From positions 25,730,001 through 25,794,000 of the forward strand of contig JAFFJZ010000003.1 of assembly GCA_018340375.1 (NCBI GenBank): 64,000 nucleotides of DNA. Reading direction: 5' to 3'. The notes beneath the pieces are model-generated. The model did no database searches. It saw only the letters and a list, made by a program, of their open reading frames with translations, and had not been told where the DNA came from. The translations under genes were made by a program, and so were the position numbers. Positions 22,503 to 34,593 of this stretch are shown piece after piece. The stretch is from Gonatopus flavifemur. Lineage: Eukaryota > Arthropoda > Insecta > Hymenoptera > Dryinidae. Each line of letters begins with the position of its first letter. Positions within the stretch are counted from its first letter, which is position 1.

Positions 22503-22702
22503 CACTGAGAAAAATTTAGTTAAATTTACTATGGAATTATAGGAATAGAGGAACATCCTGACTGCCCAATGAAATTTACTATGGAATAACAATAGAAACC
22601 TGATCAAATTTACAATGTTTTACAGTAAAATTCATTAGAAGTCAGTATGTTGCCCCATCACTATACTTTCATAGTAAATTGAACTCTCAATTTATCTCAG
22701 TG
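22503..22702. mobile_element. 200-bp foldback MITE, CACTGAGA ends
   Basis: CACTGAGAAAAATTTAGTTA is opposed by CTCAATTTATCTCAGTG. The inner arms AATTTACTATGGAAT and TTTCATAGTAAATT also pair. The ends match the element at 51331-51502. Confidence 0.65.
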
Positions 22703-22713
22703 CAAACAAAAAT

Positions 22714-22902
22714 GCACGGAAAAAAATAATTCGCTGTGGTAGCTATTTCGTGTATTTGATATTTGGACAGCGAAGAAAATAGCTACAAAAGCTAGATTTT
22801 GGCTCTTATAGCAATAACTTTTGTTGCCACAGCTAAAAAAATAGCCACTACAGCTGATTTCTAACCATCCAAATATCAACCACATCATTTTTTTCCATGT
22901 GC
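22714..22902. mobile_element. 189-bp foldback MITE of the GCTG/CAGC family
   Basis: GCACGGAAAAAAATAATTCG is opposed by ATTTTTTTCCATGTGC. The inner arms TTTGATATTTGGA and TCCAAATATCAA pair, and the core carries AGCTACAAAAGCT and TTGCCACAGCTA. It lies 11 bp from the preceding MITE. Confidence 0.65.
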
Positions 22903-24106
22903 TTGAGAATTTACAACCCTGTTTTGGAAAAATAATTATCGAGCTTTCTTTGTGAATTTTAAAAATGAAAGTTTAGAAAGTTTCGAAAATTTCTGTAAAA
23001 TCATTTTGTTGAGAGTTTGTGTAAAACACTGCCAAACTTTCTTTGGCAGTTTCGGAAGAATTTTTCTTTTACAGTGCGGGTTTCAAATTTCTTTCCCCAG
23101 TTTCCTCAGAGACGAACTAATAAAGTGGGAAATAATGAGTAGCTGTGGCCAAGAAGATTCACCTGCTAATTAAACTCGATTGTATTCATTAATCGTTGAG
23201 AAAAATGGGAAGAGAAATCTTGTACCTTTGCTTCTGGTGAATGCCCTTAAAGCGCCAAAATCTTGCAGAACATTCTTCAAATGATGTTTCCAGTTCCAAG
23301 AAGTTGATATGAGAAAAGAAATAATGATTCGACAGATTTTGTGAATTTGAATTTTTGTTTTGTTTCTATCAACGATTCAAACTTTAACAACATATACATT
23401 TTATCCAGCGAAGGAAAATAAAACTAATTGAAGATCGGTTTAATGCGGTATAAGAAAATTTTGGAGATGATTGAATATTACGCGGAAATTGTGAGTATTA
23501 CAATGTAAGTAATTGATAACACTATTTTGATAGCAGTTAGTGTCTTATGGTACGTCATACAGTACAGTACGTTATACAGTACACCAAATCAAAGAGAGTT
23601 GGTGGAGATATTTTTGATTGATGCGCGAATTTTTTTGTAGTTTGTCCCGTAAAAATTCGACCTCTCGCATCACGTTAAATTGGTTGCGTCTTACTTTGAA
23701 AATGGATTGAAATTCAGCCTTTTCCATTGTGTCGATGAGTGTTTTTTGTGGTCACTTTACACTCAAAATGGGCTTGTTTTGATTGCGTCTGAAATTCAGT
23801 CGTGATACAATGTGAATTCGGCACTTTCCTTTTACATTGCGATGCATTGATTTCGAACCGAACTCGAGCCAACCTTCAAATATGTTTCTCAAATCGCACT
23901 ATGAGCAGTTGAACTGAACTGGAAACGAACTTCGAAAGTAAACAACCGAAAAAGATTAGTTGAAACAATTATCTAATTTGTAAGCGCATATGGACTCATT
24001 TTTTTAGGTAGGATAAACAATTTTTTTTTTATTAAATCGACTTTAAATAATTAAAAAAAACCTCATCCTCACTTTAGAATGTTGAATCGAACCGAACAGC
24101 AGGAGT

Positions 24107-24460
24107 TCGGAGAGAAAAGATATCTTCTTATGACAGCAAAATCTGATTTTGTTGGGTCCCTTTTGCTGGAGGAGCAAATTCTTCGCGGTCACAGCAGGCT
24201 ATTCGTGATCAGAGTAATTTTGTTAGCCACGACAGCGATTTTTCAGCTTTAGCAGCAGGAAATGTTTGCTCCTTCAGCAAATTTTGGTATTATATGTAGA
24301 ATAGCAAACAAATCTTGCTGGAGAAGTCAACGTTCTGGAAATTCGCTGTCATAGCTAACAAGATTGCTGTGATCACAAATAGTTTGCTGTCCTAGCGAAA
24401 AATTTGCTACTCCCGCAAAATCAGTTGCGCTGTCACAGCGAATTTTTTTTCCTCCGTCTA
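24107..24460. mobile_element. Foldback MITE of the GCTG/CAGC hairpin-array family
   Basis: The left end is TTCGGAGAGAAAAGATATC; the right end is GCGAATTTTTTTTCCTCCGT. At least eight GCTGT..CAGC-like half-palindromes lie between. Confidence 0.6.
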
Positions 24461-24600
24461 TACATAACGTTAGAAACATACATGTTGGAATCGTGATGAA
24501 AGATGTACCAATTCATTACGCGGGAATGAGCAGATCTTATATATCTGATACTTCCGAAAAATCGGAAAGATTTTTCCAGGAATTCTATTGAAAGAGCGCT

Positions 24601-25152
24601 CCCTGCTAAAAATGCCAGGCAGAACCTGGTCTGTAAAATTTTTAGAGAGGGATTTCACTCTTTAGGCAGCCAGAAGTGAGCTTGTCGAGATTTCGAGTGA
24701 AACTCCCACTCTAAGGTTTGAGGTTAGAAACTCTCAGCCACTCCAATTTCAGAGTGAATTTTCCACTTTCGAAGAGTGGGAGTTCATTCGAAACGAGTGA
24801 GAATCCCACTCGAAGTGGGCTGGCTCACTTCTGAGCCTGATTTTTCACCCTTCAAGATTCAAAAAGTGGGGAAAAATTGTTGCCGGGTTTTGAACACTTT
24901 TCATCACGTGGAATTCGATCAAAAACTGACAAATCTTCTACGTGGTTTTGCCCGGAATCACCAAATTGGAACATCCTGTCAAAATCTGGCATGATAATTT
25001 TCGTCAGTTTTCAACAGGATAATACAATTTGGGGACTCCGAATGTAACCGAGTGGAAGTTTTGTCAGATTTTGATTGGGTTTCCTGGTACGAAATCCGTT
25101 CTAAATTTAACAACAATTTTTTACCCGGTTCTGCCTGGCATTTTCAGCAGGG
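24601..25152. mobile_element. 552-bp foldback MITE, CCCTGCTRAAAATGCC ends
   Basis: CCCTGCTAAAAATGCCAGGC is opposed by GCCTGGCATTTTCAGCAGGG. A second palindrome (CAGAAGTGAGC to GCTCACTTCTG, 24671-24833) sits inside the left arm with its own AGTGGGAGT/ACTCCCACT words, consistent with one foldback inserted into another. Confidence 0.65.
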
Positions 25153-25177
25153 TCTCTGTTTACTTCCATGTTTCTTC

Positions 25178-25459
25178 CCAATGAACATTATGAGGACGAG
25201 GACTTGAAGACAACTGGAGGAGCTCTTAAAGAGATCTTTCTGTCATCCAATGCGTCGGTTTAGGAGATCATGTGGAGGTCTTGTTTTAGATCACTTTATG
25301 TTATCTTAAAGAGAACATTTATAACATAAAGACAACATAAAGTGGTCTTAAACAAGAGCTCTGTAAGATCTCCCAAGTCGACGCATTGGATGACATTAAG
25401 ATCTCTTTAAGAGCTCCTCCAGTTGTCTCCAAGTCCTCGTCCTCATAATGTTCATTGGG
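25178..25459. mobile_element. 282-bp near-perfect foldback, CCCAATGAACATTATGAGG ends
   Basis: CCCAATGAACATTATGAGGA is opposed by TCCTCATAATGTTCATTGGG. The arms continue through GACTTGAAGACAACTGGAGG, ATCCAATGCGTCG and CACTTTATGTT to the centre near 25318. It is almost fully self-complementary, so probably recent. Confidence 0.75.
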
Positions 25460-25751
25460 TTATATATAAGGAAACGGAAGTATTGTATTTATTATGAAGA
25501 AGGTGATTCTTCACGATATTCTACATCCAGGAAGAAACAAAATATCTAAATATATATGTCGCGCGAATATTCACTTTTGGATTGAACAAAGGTGGTAAAT
25601 AATTGATGAAATATGACAACATGAATAATCCCACACAACGTACCAGCGTTGAACTGCGCGGAGAAAACTGGTATAGTAAAATATGGACAGACCAAACATT
25701 TGGTCACTACAATCAATCGCATCGTTATTCTAACTGAATGCCTCGTTGGTT

Positions 25752-25944
25752 CACGGAAAAATTTCACTATTTAACTTGTAAGCGTATATGGGCCCACTTT
25801 TTTTCGTTAATTTAACTAATTTTTTCAGTGAATCATTTTAAATTGGTTAAATCAATTGATTAATTTGTTATTCTAACGAACAAAAAGAGGCCCATATGCG
25901 CTTACAAGTTAAATAGTTATTTCAACTAATCTTTTTTTTCCGTG
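25752..25944. mobile_element. 193-bp foldback MITE, CACGGAAAA ends
   Basis: CACGGAAAAATTTCACTATT is opposed by AATCTTTTTTTTCCGTG. The inner arms TTAACTTGTAAGCGTATATG and CATATGCGCTTACAAGTTAA pair. A half copy (CGAAAAAGATTAGTTGAAAC, TTGTAAGCGCATATGGACTC) lies at about 23948-24010. Confidence 0.7.
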
Positions 25945-26339
25945 CGTAATTTGGATGGAGCCGTTTAGTTATTTTGTTTGCACAGTTTGATCTGTCTATA
26001 TTTTACTATTCGCTTAGTGATTATCACTATTCCGTTTTCTCCGTGTGAGTGTTCAAAAAGTTCATGAAGAGTGCAATTGGGGTTTTTGAAAGAATTCAAC
26101 GTATGCATTCTTAAAAATCTTTTTTGACCTTCTGTGCTGTTTGGCGGCATTTTTCCGCCTTTTATCCTCTGTTTCACGTCAGTTGGAGTAAGATAGAGAA
26201 GGTCTCACTTCGCCACTGTACGTTTAGAAGCCTTTCGCGTGTTTTTTAGATTATTTCATTAGCGTCACAAAGAGACGTTGTGCTGAATAGGCAGTTTAGA
26301 GTGAATTCAGAAGAACGTAGAAACATTTGGTTTCCATTT

Positions 26340-26605
26340 GGATAGGGAATGATAATCAAAACTGAAATTCGCACGCGGATCCGGACTCCTACCCAGAATC
26401 CGTGGTGCCCTTCCAGGTTTTACACGGGACTCTTCAAGGTCGCGTTCAGGATGCCTTCATTAAGTTTTCAGTTAGGACCGCTCATGCTCATGGTCCTGTC
26501 AAGCGCAAACCCGAGTGGTTCTGGCCGCAGCCTGAAGGGTCCAAAACAGGACCTGGAAGCACAATTTGGGTCCTGGGTGGGAACCCCACTGGTCCAGAGT
26601 AGGGA
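26340..26605. repeat. GC-richer block, probable dispersed repeat
   Basis: A block far richer in GC than its surroundings, with internally complementary words (GGTCCTGTC/GGACCTGGA, GGGACTCTTC, GGTCCTGGGTGGGAACC). Overlapping ORFs of 66-102 codons appear in four frames at once, which argues against coding. Similar GC-rich blocks at 46750-46880 and 52040-52140 suggest a repeat family. Confidence 0.35.
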
Positions 26606-26699
26606 TAATTCATGTCCGAGAAATATCTCGAAACATAAGTTGTATGTAACAAAATAAAGTGGAACATTAGGAAACAGCACAATTGCTTATAGTGCAAGG

Positions 26700-29600
26700 A
26701 AGAACGATAAAAGCATTGTTAAACGTTGTAAAGAATTCTTCATATGACATGGATATTTTTCAAGAAAAGAGAATCAATCCTGAAATCTCCGGAAAACTGA
26801 ATCTTTGTGTGGGATAATCAAGTTTCATTTCAAATATTAACCATTCATATCAACATTTCTCATATCAAAAAGTAAGAAAATTTGTTCCATTGCAGAGGAT
26901 GCTCCAAAAGAAGTTTCAAACAGAATTACTTTGGACATTATTTTAGAAAACATTGTAAATATTAAATATTATCAATCCTCAGGGTTGCATTAGGGATTTT
27001 CCGATATTGCCGAAGTTTTGCAGAAGCAGAAGAAGCGACACAAAACCTGAAGTTTGTTCACTCTAGGGATTTCAACCGAGCGGTAAGAGGCATTCGTGCC
27101 AAGTCATTTTGTATGGTAACAAACAACACGAGCATTGTGAAAAACAAATTCTCACCTAGATTGCAATCGAATTAAGCGAATAGCACAAAAATATGTAAAA
27201 CGCGTTAAATTCATCCTATAAATATCGTAAGTTATGTTGGGAAAATGTTGAAAAACACCTAAAATCATTTATATTCATACCATGGAGACTTTTTTCACAA
27301 TTTATTGGTATCATGACTTATTAATTCCTCGAATAAAATCACGATTTTTACTTTCTACGCCACAGACAAATATTCGAAAGACCTACGGACGTTTGATTAT
27401 TCTATAAGATATTCTTAAGTTATTCCGTGGACAACACAACATTGCACATTCATGGAACGAGTACATATGTTTGCACGTTATTAACTGTGTCGTGATCTAT
27501 TTGACCTATCTTAATGAATACGATGCATCTATATGGAATGTACACCCATATGTTCATATTTACACACATGAATGTATTATAAACGCTATTCTATATATAT
27601 ATTTATATATACATATTAAGGCCTCTTAGTTACTAACGAGACGAGTCATCGTAATTATCTCTAGTTCGATCACATCTAAATACGAAACCAACGAATCGTT
27701 GAGTGTGCACGTACATTTATTATTCACACACGCTTTCCTTCTTTTGTTTTCATACATCTGAATTCATTGATTCGCTTTAAATATCCTTCGAAGTGCATTT
27801 TCGAAGTAAAGTAGGCCCCACGATTCCATCGAAGATAATAAACGCGGAAAGTGGTGCAAATCAGATTTTAATTGAATTAAACATGGACGTGACTGACAAA
27901 AAAGTTGCTTCTATTTTTTCCCACCTTACCCTATTAGGGAATGATGAACAAATTCATTATTCCCTAATTTTGAACATGACGTACGCGAATATAGTCACCC
28001 CACGTAGAACACAAAAACCAAATTCAACCCCAATCCCAACCCCGTATCTTTTTTCGAGTCTTTCTAGAGTTAATTTATTTATATGAATATAATTACTTAT
28101 AATTATAAATCAATGGTTTTTTTTCAATGCTTCAACATTAGAAACGAAGTTCGAAAACTGAAATATAATTGTTTGAATAATATATACCTATAATTAAAAT
28201 TTCAAATGGCCAGATGTGCCTATTAGGTAAATTCAAAACGTTAGCCAGACAGAAACAAGTTTACATTTATATAATTCATATAAACTAAAACCCCGGTGAA
28301 ACAAAAACTTACCTCATCATTTAGCAACGTTTCCCTAATTTCCAGTAGCCTACAATCACAGAAACGTTGATCCATCCTACTCTTATTGGAATATTTTGTT
28401 CCCTTTATGGAAGTTTTGTGTATTCGATTTTGGTAAGCAACTGGCATGCGTAAAATAATTGATAAATTATATTTCCACATAAAGTTTCACTATCAGCGAA
28501 ATTGTTGAGTATTTGAACTAAAGAATTTTCATGCATATAATCGAGTATAGTAATATTGCTAGATTTTTTGAATATTCCTTCTACATTATCGAAATATTAC
28601 AATATAGTGATGCAGCAAATATGTGTGAATTAATTTCAAAAGCGTAGTGTATGGATAAAATCATTAAAATCAATTCATAATAATTTATAAGTGATTTCGT
28701 GCATGATTGAGAAGACATATCACTATATTTTCAATGAACCTTGTATTTTTAAATGATTTGAAAATGTTGTACAAGATATCTAGAATTAGAAAATCATTGA
28801 TGCCATATTTTCAAATCATTTTTGGAATCTGTATGCATTGGATACTGCTCTCATAAAGAAGAATCTATAATAATTTTTGAATTTCAAATCCGTAACAATA
28901 AATCTTATTTGATCAGGAAATTGGGATTGACATGGATGAAATGGAAATGTGTGATCGGATGTTAATTGATATACCATTCGTGATTAAAATTATAAGAGGA
29001 CAAAAATACTTTTTCCCATCTAGTTTTCCATTTTTCATAGCAACTTTATTGTTTGGTGCAATTGTATGAACCACTTTCCATATCGCAGGCTTGCACGCCA
29101 CTGAACGAAGTTGTACAAACAGCGCAAAAGAGCAGTTGTTTCTCATATGATTTTCACTTATAACGCAAGTATTTCACGATTCAAACGTTATCGCTTAGTG
29201 TCCTACGTAATAATTTATTCATCTGTTGCTCAACACAAAGGTACAAGACACGCTTCCGCGTATCCACATTCTATTCGTCAATTTCTTTCTCGTGTTCATT
29301 CTGTGTAAAATTCCGTACAATAATGAAGAACTTTACTTATCCGTAATGTTTATTCCTCAAATGTATATGTATAGATGAAAGTGTATGTTATTAAATGCCC
29401 AACTGACCAGCTACAGTGAGCTAAATATTTACAAATTTTGTCTTTTACCTTTAATTCTACTTTTAATAGGAAACATAAATTGCACGCACATACTCGCACA
29501 CATACTCCCTGATAACCACTCATCCGCTTGCTCTCTTTTTTTTCAATAATTGCTATTATCCTTTTTCTAAAGTGAATTCATTTACATTAAGATGAAATTT

Positions 29601-32600
29601 GGATGAATTAAGATGTTAAGCTTTTAAAACTAGAGACAAAAGATGAATTGCATGGGGACAGGATTTGATTTAAATATACTTTCTTATGTACAAACATGAT
29701 TAATGAAATATAATATGAAAACTGAAAGAGCACTTGAAAATTTCTAATGTAGAGATCGATGCGGTGATTGTTACAAAATGAACCAACTAAAATCAAACGC
29801 CTAACTTATGAATATGCCTCTGTATCGATAAGAATCACTGTAAGTGAATGTGAGATTTCCAATGAAATTTGTCGATTCTATACATTTCTTTTCAACGATT
29901 TTTAGTAAGTGCATGTATTCAGCTCCATAAAATATTATATTCACTTATCAATTGCTCCACAAAAGATTCATGCGCTGTAGGAGAAGAGCATTAGCAGGTT
30001 GCAAAAAGATAGTCACAGATTGTAAATTAAATATTTGCAAAATTATTATTACTGTACCAATGGTAATGATTGTGTATTACATCGATATGGTATTTAATTG
30101 TTATAAAAAATCCCCTTATTTACAAATCTTGCTGCAATGTCATTCATTTCAACTCGGAATAATTGAATAAAATTATTTACATTATAGCTCGAACGTTAAA
30201 ACTTATTGATTCCATCGATACATTGAAACAAGTTATATGTTTAAAATAAATTTTGAATATTATGAAAAACACAAAATACGAACAAAAATGATCATATTCA
30301 TTAATATATATATATATATAAGCTTGACAGAGTGGGAATTTTGTAAATCAATCTTTCATTCCGAGACGTTTCAGATTGAAAATAAAAATTAATGTTCTAC
30401 AAGATGAAAATTTAGCGCAATAATTTTTGTGTACAAAACTTTCATAATGCAATATGAATGATATAAAATGAGAACAATAAAAAAAAATTGTTTGTGCATA
30501 ATTTGCTCTGAACAAATTCGATGAAGCAAAAAACATTGATCACTTTCTACCACTGTTTGATCTAGTATGGTTTCAATTGTGACGGATCCTATGATTAATA
30601 TTTACACGATGAAGTGATGATTATTTACATGTGATAGAGACAAACGTGTGATGCAAAAATAATAGATCAAATGATACGTTACGATTAATTACAGAAGACT
30701 CCAATAAGGGAAGGCACTGAATTACGCTATTTCAAATGATTTCCGATCGATTCGATTAAGTGCAGATTATTCCTAAGAAAGTTCGATTACAACAGCTTAA
30801 TTATCTAAGAAAATCACTTGACACAACGTAACTCACTCTCAATCTTTTGCACGTATATTGCATACGACCTTAATTTTACATTGTAAGGATAGTACTTTTT
30901 TGATATTTTCCCTCAAACATTTTCCTTACTTAGCAAAAAAATTGCATAACAAATATGCTCATACGACGTTACGACGTATCATATTGTAATCTTGCAATTT
31001 TTCTATGTTTCCTGTTTTTTTCCTTTTATATTTGCAAACTGTTTTATTAAACGTACTTAAACAATAACCGTTTATAAGCGATTGTAACACGCGTAAACGC
31101 AATATTATAATCGTGTAAGTTTGAGTAAAAAAGAGAACACATGTTATTAATTTTACTGTACTTTACAAAATCAAATGAGAGTGATACTCGGTAAGAACGT
31201 ACATCGTATATTGTACACCGTACATCGTACATCGTACAAACCGTTTGCTACACGCTACGATACGGTATCACGTCTCTGAACTACTTATAGAATTTCTTAT
31301 ATCTAAAATCACACTCGGAACATAATCAATTGTGCATGCCATGCACTCGACGTCAATTGATCTCAGGATAAAAACACAAACATACAATTTATATTTCCGA
31401 GTCACTCTTTCTTCTAATATGAATTTGAAAAGATTTATATTTAAATACTTTCAGTATCACAATTTTAGACATGAGAATGTATGAAAAAATACGATAGAAA
31501 TCAATATTATACGCGTACATGTCACATCCAAAAACGTTGAGAATGCGCATTGCGAGCGGAGAAAAATATTCATTCGCTTGTCGATTATGATTTCTTTGAC
31601 CCGAGATCAATTGAAACATACACGAAAGCGTTGAAAACATAATCGAAGACATTTAGAAGTATTCTAAGTATAAAAAGAGTTAGTTGACTTCCAACAATCT
31701 CCATCAACGCCGTAATTTTTGCAATTCTTTTATATATTTACAACTTCCTCGCAGCACAACAGAAACGTCAGTTATATTTTATCTCATTCTCTACTTTTCC
31801 ATATTGATATTCTACTTTGATTTGGGTATACGCGGCTCAACTCTTCACGATACCATTTTTCTCACGTGATTTATCATTTCATAAGGGCAGTGCGTTATTG
31901 GAATACATTATTCGTGATCTTAAGCCACAAGTACGTAATAATTATTCAACATTTATATCAGCTGAATGGGAATAAATTTATCAATGACACTTTATCGAAG
32001 ATATCCAACTTCCAGTTATATTTGTGATCGTTGATTCGATACGATCACCTCAATTACTACTTTTGAAATCTAATTGAATTATGCTCGTTATTACCCTTAT
32101 CGGCTTTCACGAAGGAACAATTATTTTACAAGATGTATTCAAAGTGTTCTTCGTATTCAGAAAAACCATATCTCTGCTTTCCCATGAACGAATAAGATTG
32201 TTCCGCAAAACGGGAATGTTATTTTATTCGTAAACATTCGTAAACGATCCGCGAATTCGGATCCTGCATTTTTAAACATTTATTTTGTATTTGTAACAAA
32301 TTCCAACTCCATAGGTATTCCTTTTTTGTTTTGTATTGCATTTTACGTCATTATGCTTTATACAATATTAAAAACCATTAAGGCGTTCTATGGAACAGAA
32401 TGATTGTCATTTCCCACGGTAACGGGCCACTTAATCTTCAGTTACATTCAAAATAATGTACAAGTGAAAAAATTTGAGGAATCTCGATGATCCGATGAAG
32501 GAAGAAGAAAAAAGTTTGAGTTTATTAGAATTTTCAAATATCAAGATATAAGTAATTTATACGTCTCAAGTCAATTTTCGTATAAAATATGTTGTTCTCT

Positions 32601-34538
32601 CCAACGGTATAACGGGGGTGTACAACGAACTATAAATGTAATTGATTATCCTAACGTATACGTAGTGGTACTAATTGGGATTGTTTATACTTCACTGATA
32701 CTGTTTCTCAAAGCTTCAATAAAACATAAGAGTTTTTCATGGATATTTAATCAATCCACAAATGTAAAAATTTAAAATATGATCAAATCATAGCAAAGAT
32801 GAAACATTCTTCTGTTTCAAAACATCTTTAGGCCCAAGAAGTTAGAAAATACATGAAGAAACAATGAAGATGGATATCATAATTCACTCATATCATGAGT
32901 AAATTGAAAAATATATTCAACAGAATATAGCTAAGATAGGTATTGAACAGTCATCCTACCCTTGGTTTACTTTCAAAACGAGGGTTGAATATTTTGATTA
33001 GATCCAAGTTCTTCATGCTAAAATTAATAAGAAAGCACGACTTTCATCATTCGAGTCCTCAATAATCAGTCTTCTCTTCTCAGATTCATTCAAAATGTAT
33101 CATGTAATCACATAAAAATTGAATCTCCTCCCTATTTCTCCATGGCCCGATACCGTGAGTGTCTCAATCATTGTTCTATTCCACGTAAGTATTCTTCCTC
33201 CTCTCATTTCATTTGAACTCTTCGGTGTAAGAACATCTACAACTGTGTTGCGTTATAAGTAATGAAACGCAGATCGAAAGTAACAAGAAACAAGATCACA
33301 CTTGATGATCGGACATACAACAGAACAATCATTTTTATTCATGAGAAATGTGTTTCTCTCTTCAATGGTTATAAATTTGAATAAATTCTATATGAAATGC
33401 TGTTGAATGTGACACTGTTGTAAAATATTACTTTGTGAGTGCAAGGTTACGTAAATTGAGTGCTCGTTACAATGATACAAAAATTTCAAAACACATTTTT
33501 TACACGACAATTTGAATTTTCAAAATTTCACATTTGAGAGAAATTCTCAAACGAATGGACCTCGCGTTTCAGTCCCTTTCATTTGACGATTTAATCTTTT
33601 GATTTGAATATGTATATGCGAACAATCGTATGTGATCAAGATGACTCATCGAAGAATCTCGAAACGCCTTACTCTAAAAAATGAGTTTAATTTATACATG
33701 GTGTATGATGCACCCCCTGCGTGCAAAAAGTCTCTAGATTCGCAGTATTTATTTGCATAATATCGATCCTTACTACTTATCTTCATTTATTTCCTAACAT
33801 CAAACATTATCCAGTGACGAGGTTCTCTTAAAAAAAAATGTACAATATCTCGACAGAAACTGGAATATAAAACTACTGTATGTTTCTAATCTCTAAGATC
33901 GTGCACACTATAAAAAGCGGCCTACGTACAATTTAAAATCTTTTCTCTCTTTCCTTCGTCTAATTAATGCAATTCAAGCTGTGTATGTGTATGCGTATAC
34001 ACAAATATGCAACACGATGTTTCTAAATGATAATTATTATGATTATAAAAAAGGGAACAAAAATAAAACAAGATTTTTAAAAAACTGGCCCGTTGTTTCG
34101 TCGACGCTCTTTCATCGTTTATCAATTGTACACATTATCTGCCTCTTAATTTGCTACCTCAGAAATTCACCTGTTCTGATTTTTTTCTTGTATTGGATTT
34201 TATTCCTTATTGGTCTGTTCCTTTGTTTGTTTGTTTTTTTTTGTTTGTTTTTCTATCCTCGCTTTTGTGTGCGAAATTGTATAAATAATCACTATCTATA
34301 ATAAATGTATATTTATATATCAGCTAAAATCGAAAAATTGAGGCTATATAGCTCGGCAGTCTATTGTCTCTCATGGCTCCTGTATGCAGATTTTTTCGTA
34401 CTATCGTCATCTTTTCCCTGCTCTTCATCCTCTCGCTCGGAAGAAGGTTGTTTTCGCCAATTTAATGGCGCGTCAAACGCTTTGACGTGAATTATCAACG
34501 AACCGATGACAACTTTGCGTACTTTCGGAAAAGATGTC
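26700..34538. other. Repeat-poor AT-rich block without a supported gene; possible nemo 3' UTR or flank
   Basis: No foldback element or domain-bearing ORF is seen in 7.8 kb, in contrast with both sides. On the minus strand (nemo sense) TGTAAATA occurs at 27557, 29426, 30117, 30174, 30599, 30622 and 31735 (plus-strand start positions). Minus-strand AATAAA signals are numerous; one at 27301-27306 is followed downstream by a GGTGTTTTT element. A TA run lies at about 30305-30320 and GTACATCG-type tandem words at 31190-31245. Whether this is transcribed with nemo is inference. Confidence 0.35.
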
Positions 34539-34593
34539 TCATTCCCATTGATGAGGAGAGGGTGGTAACTCCGAAGGATGAGCCACCGTAGAA
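34539..34593 (-). CDS. nmo: nemo terminal exon (55 nt coding)
   Basis: The acceptor is ATTTTACAG. It encodes [17 protein letters not shown] and TGA at 34541-34539. The reading phase (AG|T) matches the exon 4.8 kb upstream, and the ending is the known insect Nemo C-terminus. Confidence 0.9.

Larger units (their letters stand above)
22240..23382 (+). mobile_element. GTTTGAATCGTTTAT MITE split by later insertions
   Basis: The first 60 or so bases of the family lie at 22240-22302 (ending AATTGTGAAGGAC). The rest resumes at about 23255 (CCAAAATCTTGCAGAACATT) and ends CAACGATTCAAAC at 23382. The intervening 950 bp begins ATTCATCACC and ends GGTGAAT, and itself contains the foldbacks at 22503 and 22714, so at least two layers of insertion are visible. 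Confidence 0.55.

Noticed and set aside
26349..26697. Four overlapping ORFs in a GC-rich block
   Set aside because: Openness in several frames on both strands comes from base composition; no domain or splice pattern.
33981..34301. 106-codon hydrophobic ORF just past the nemo stop
   Set aside because: T-rich sequence on the strand opposite nemo gives runs of Phe and Leu; no start context or domain support.
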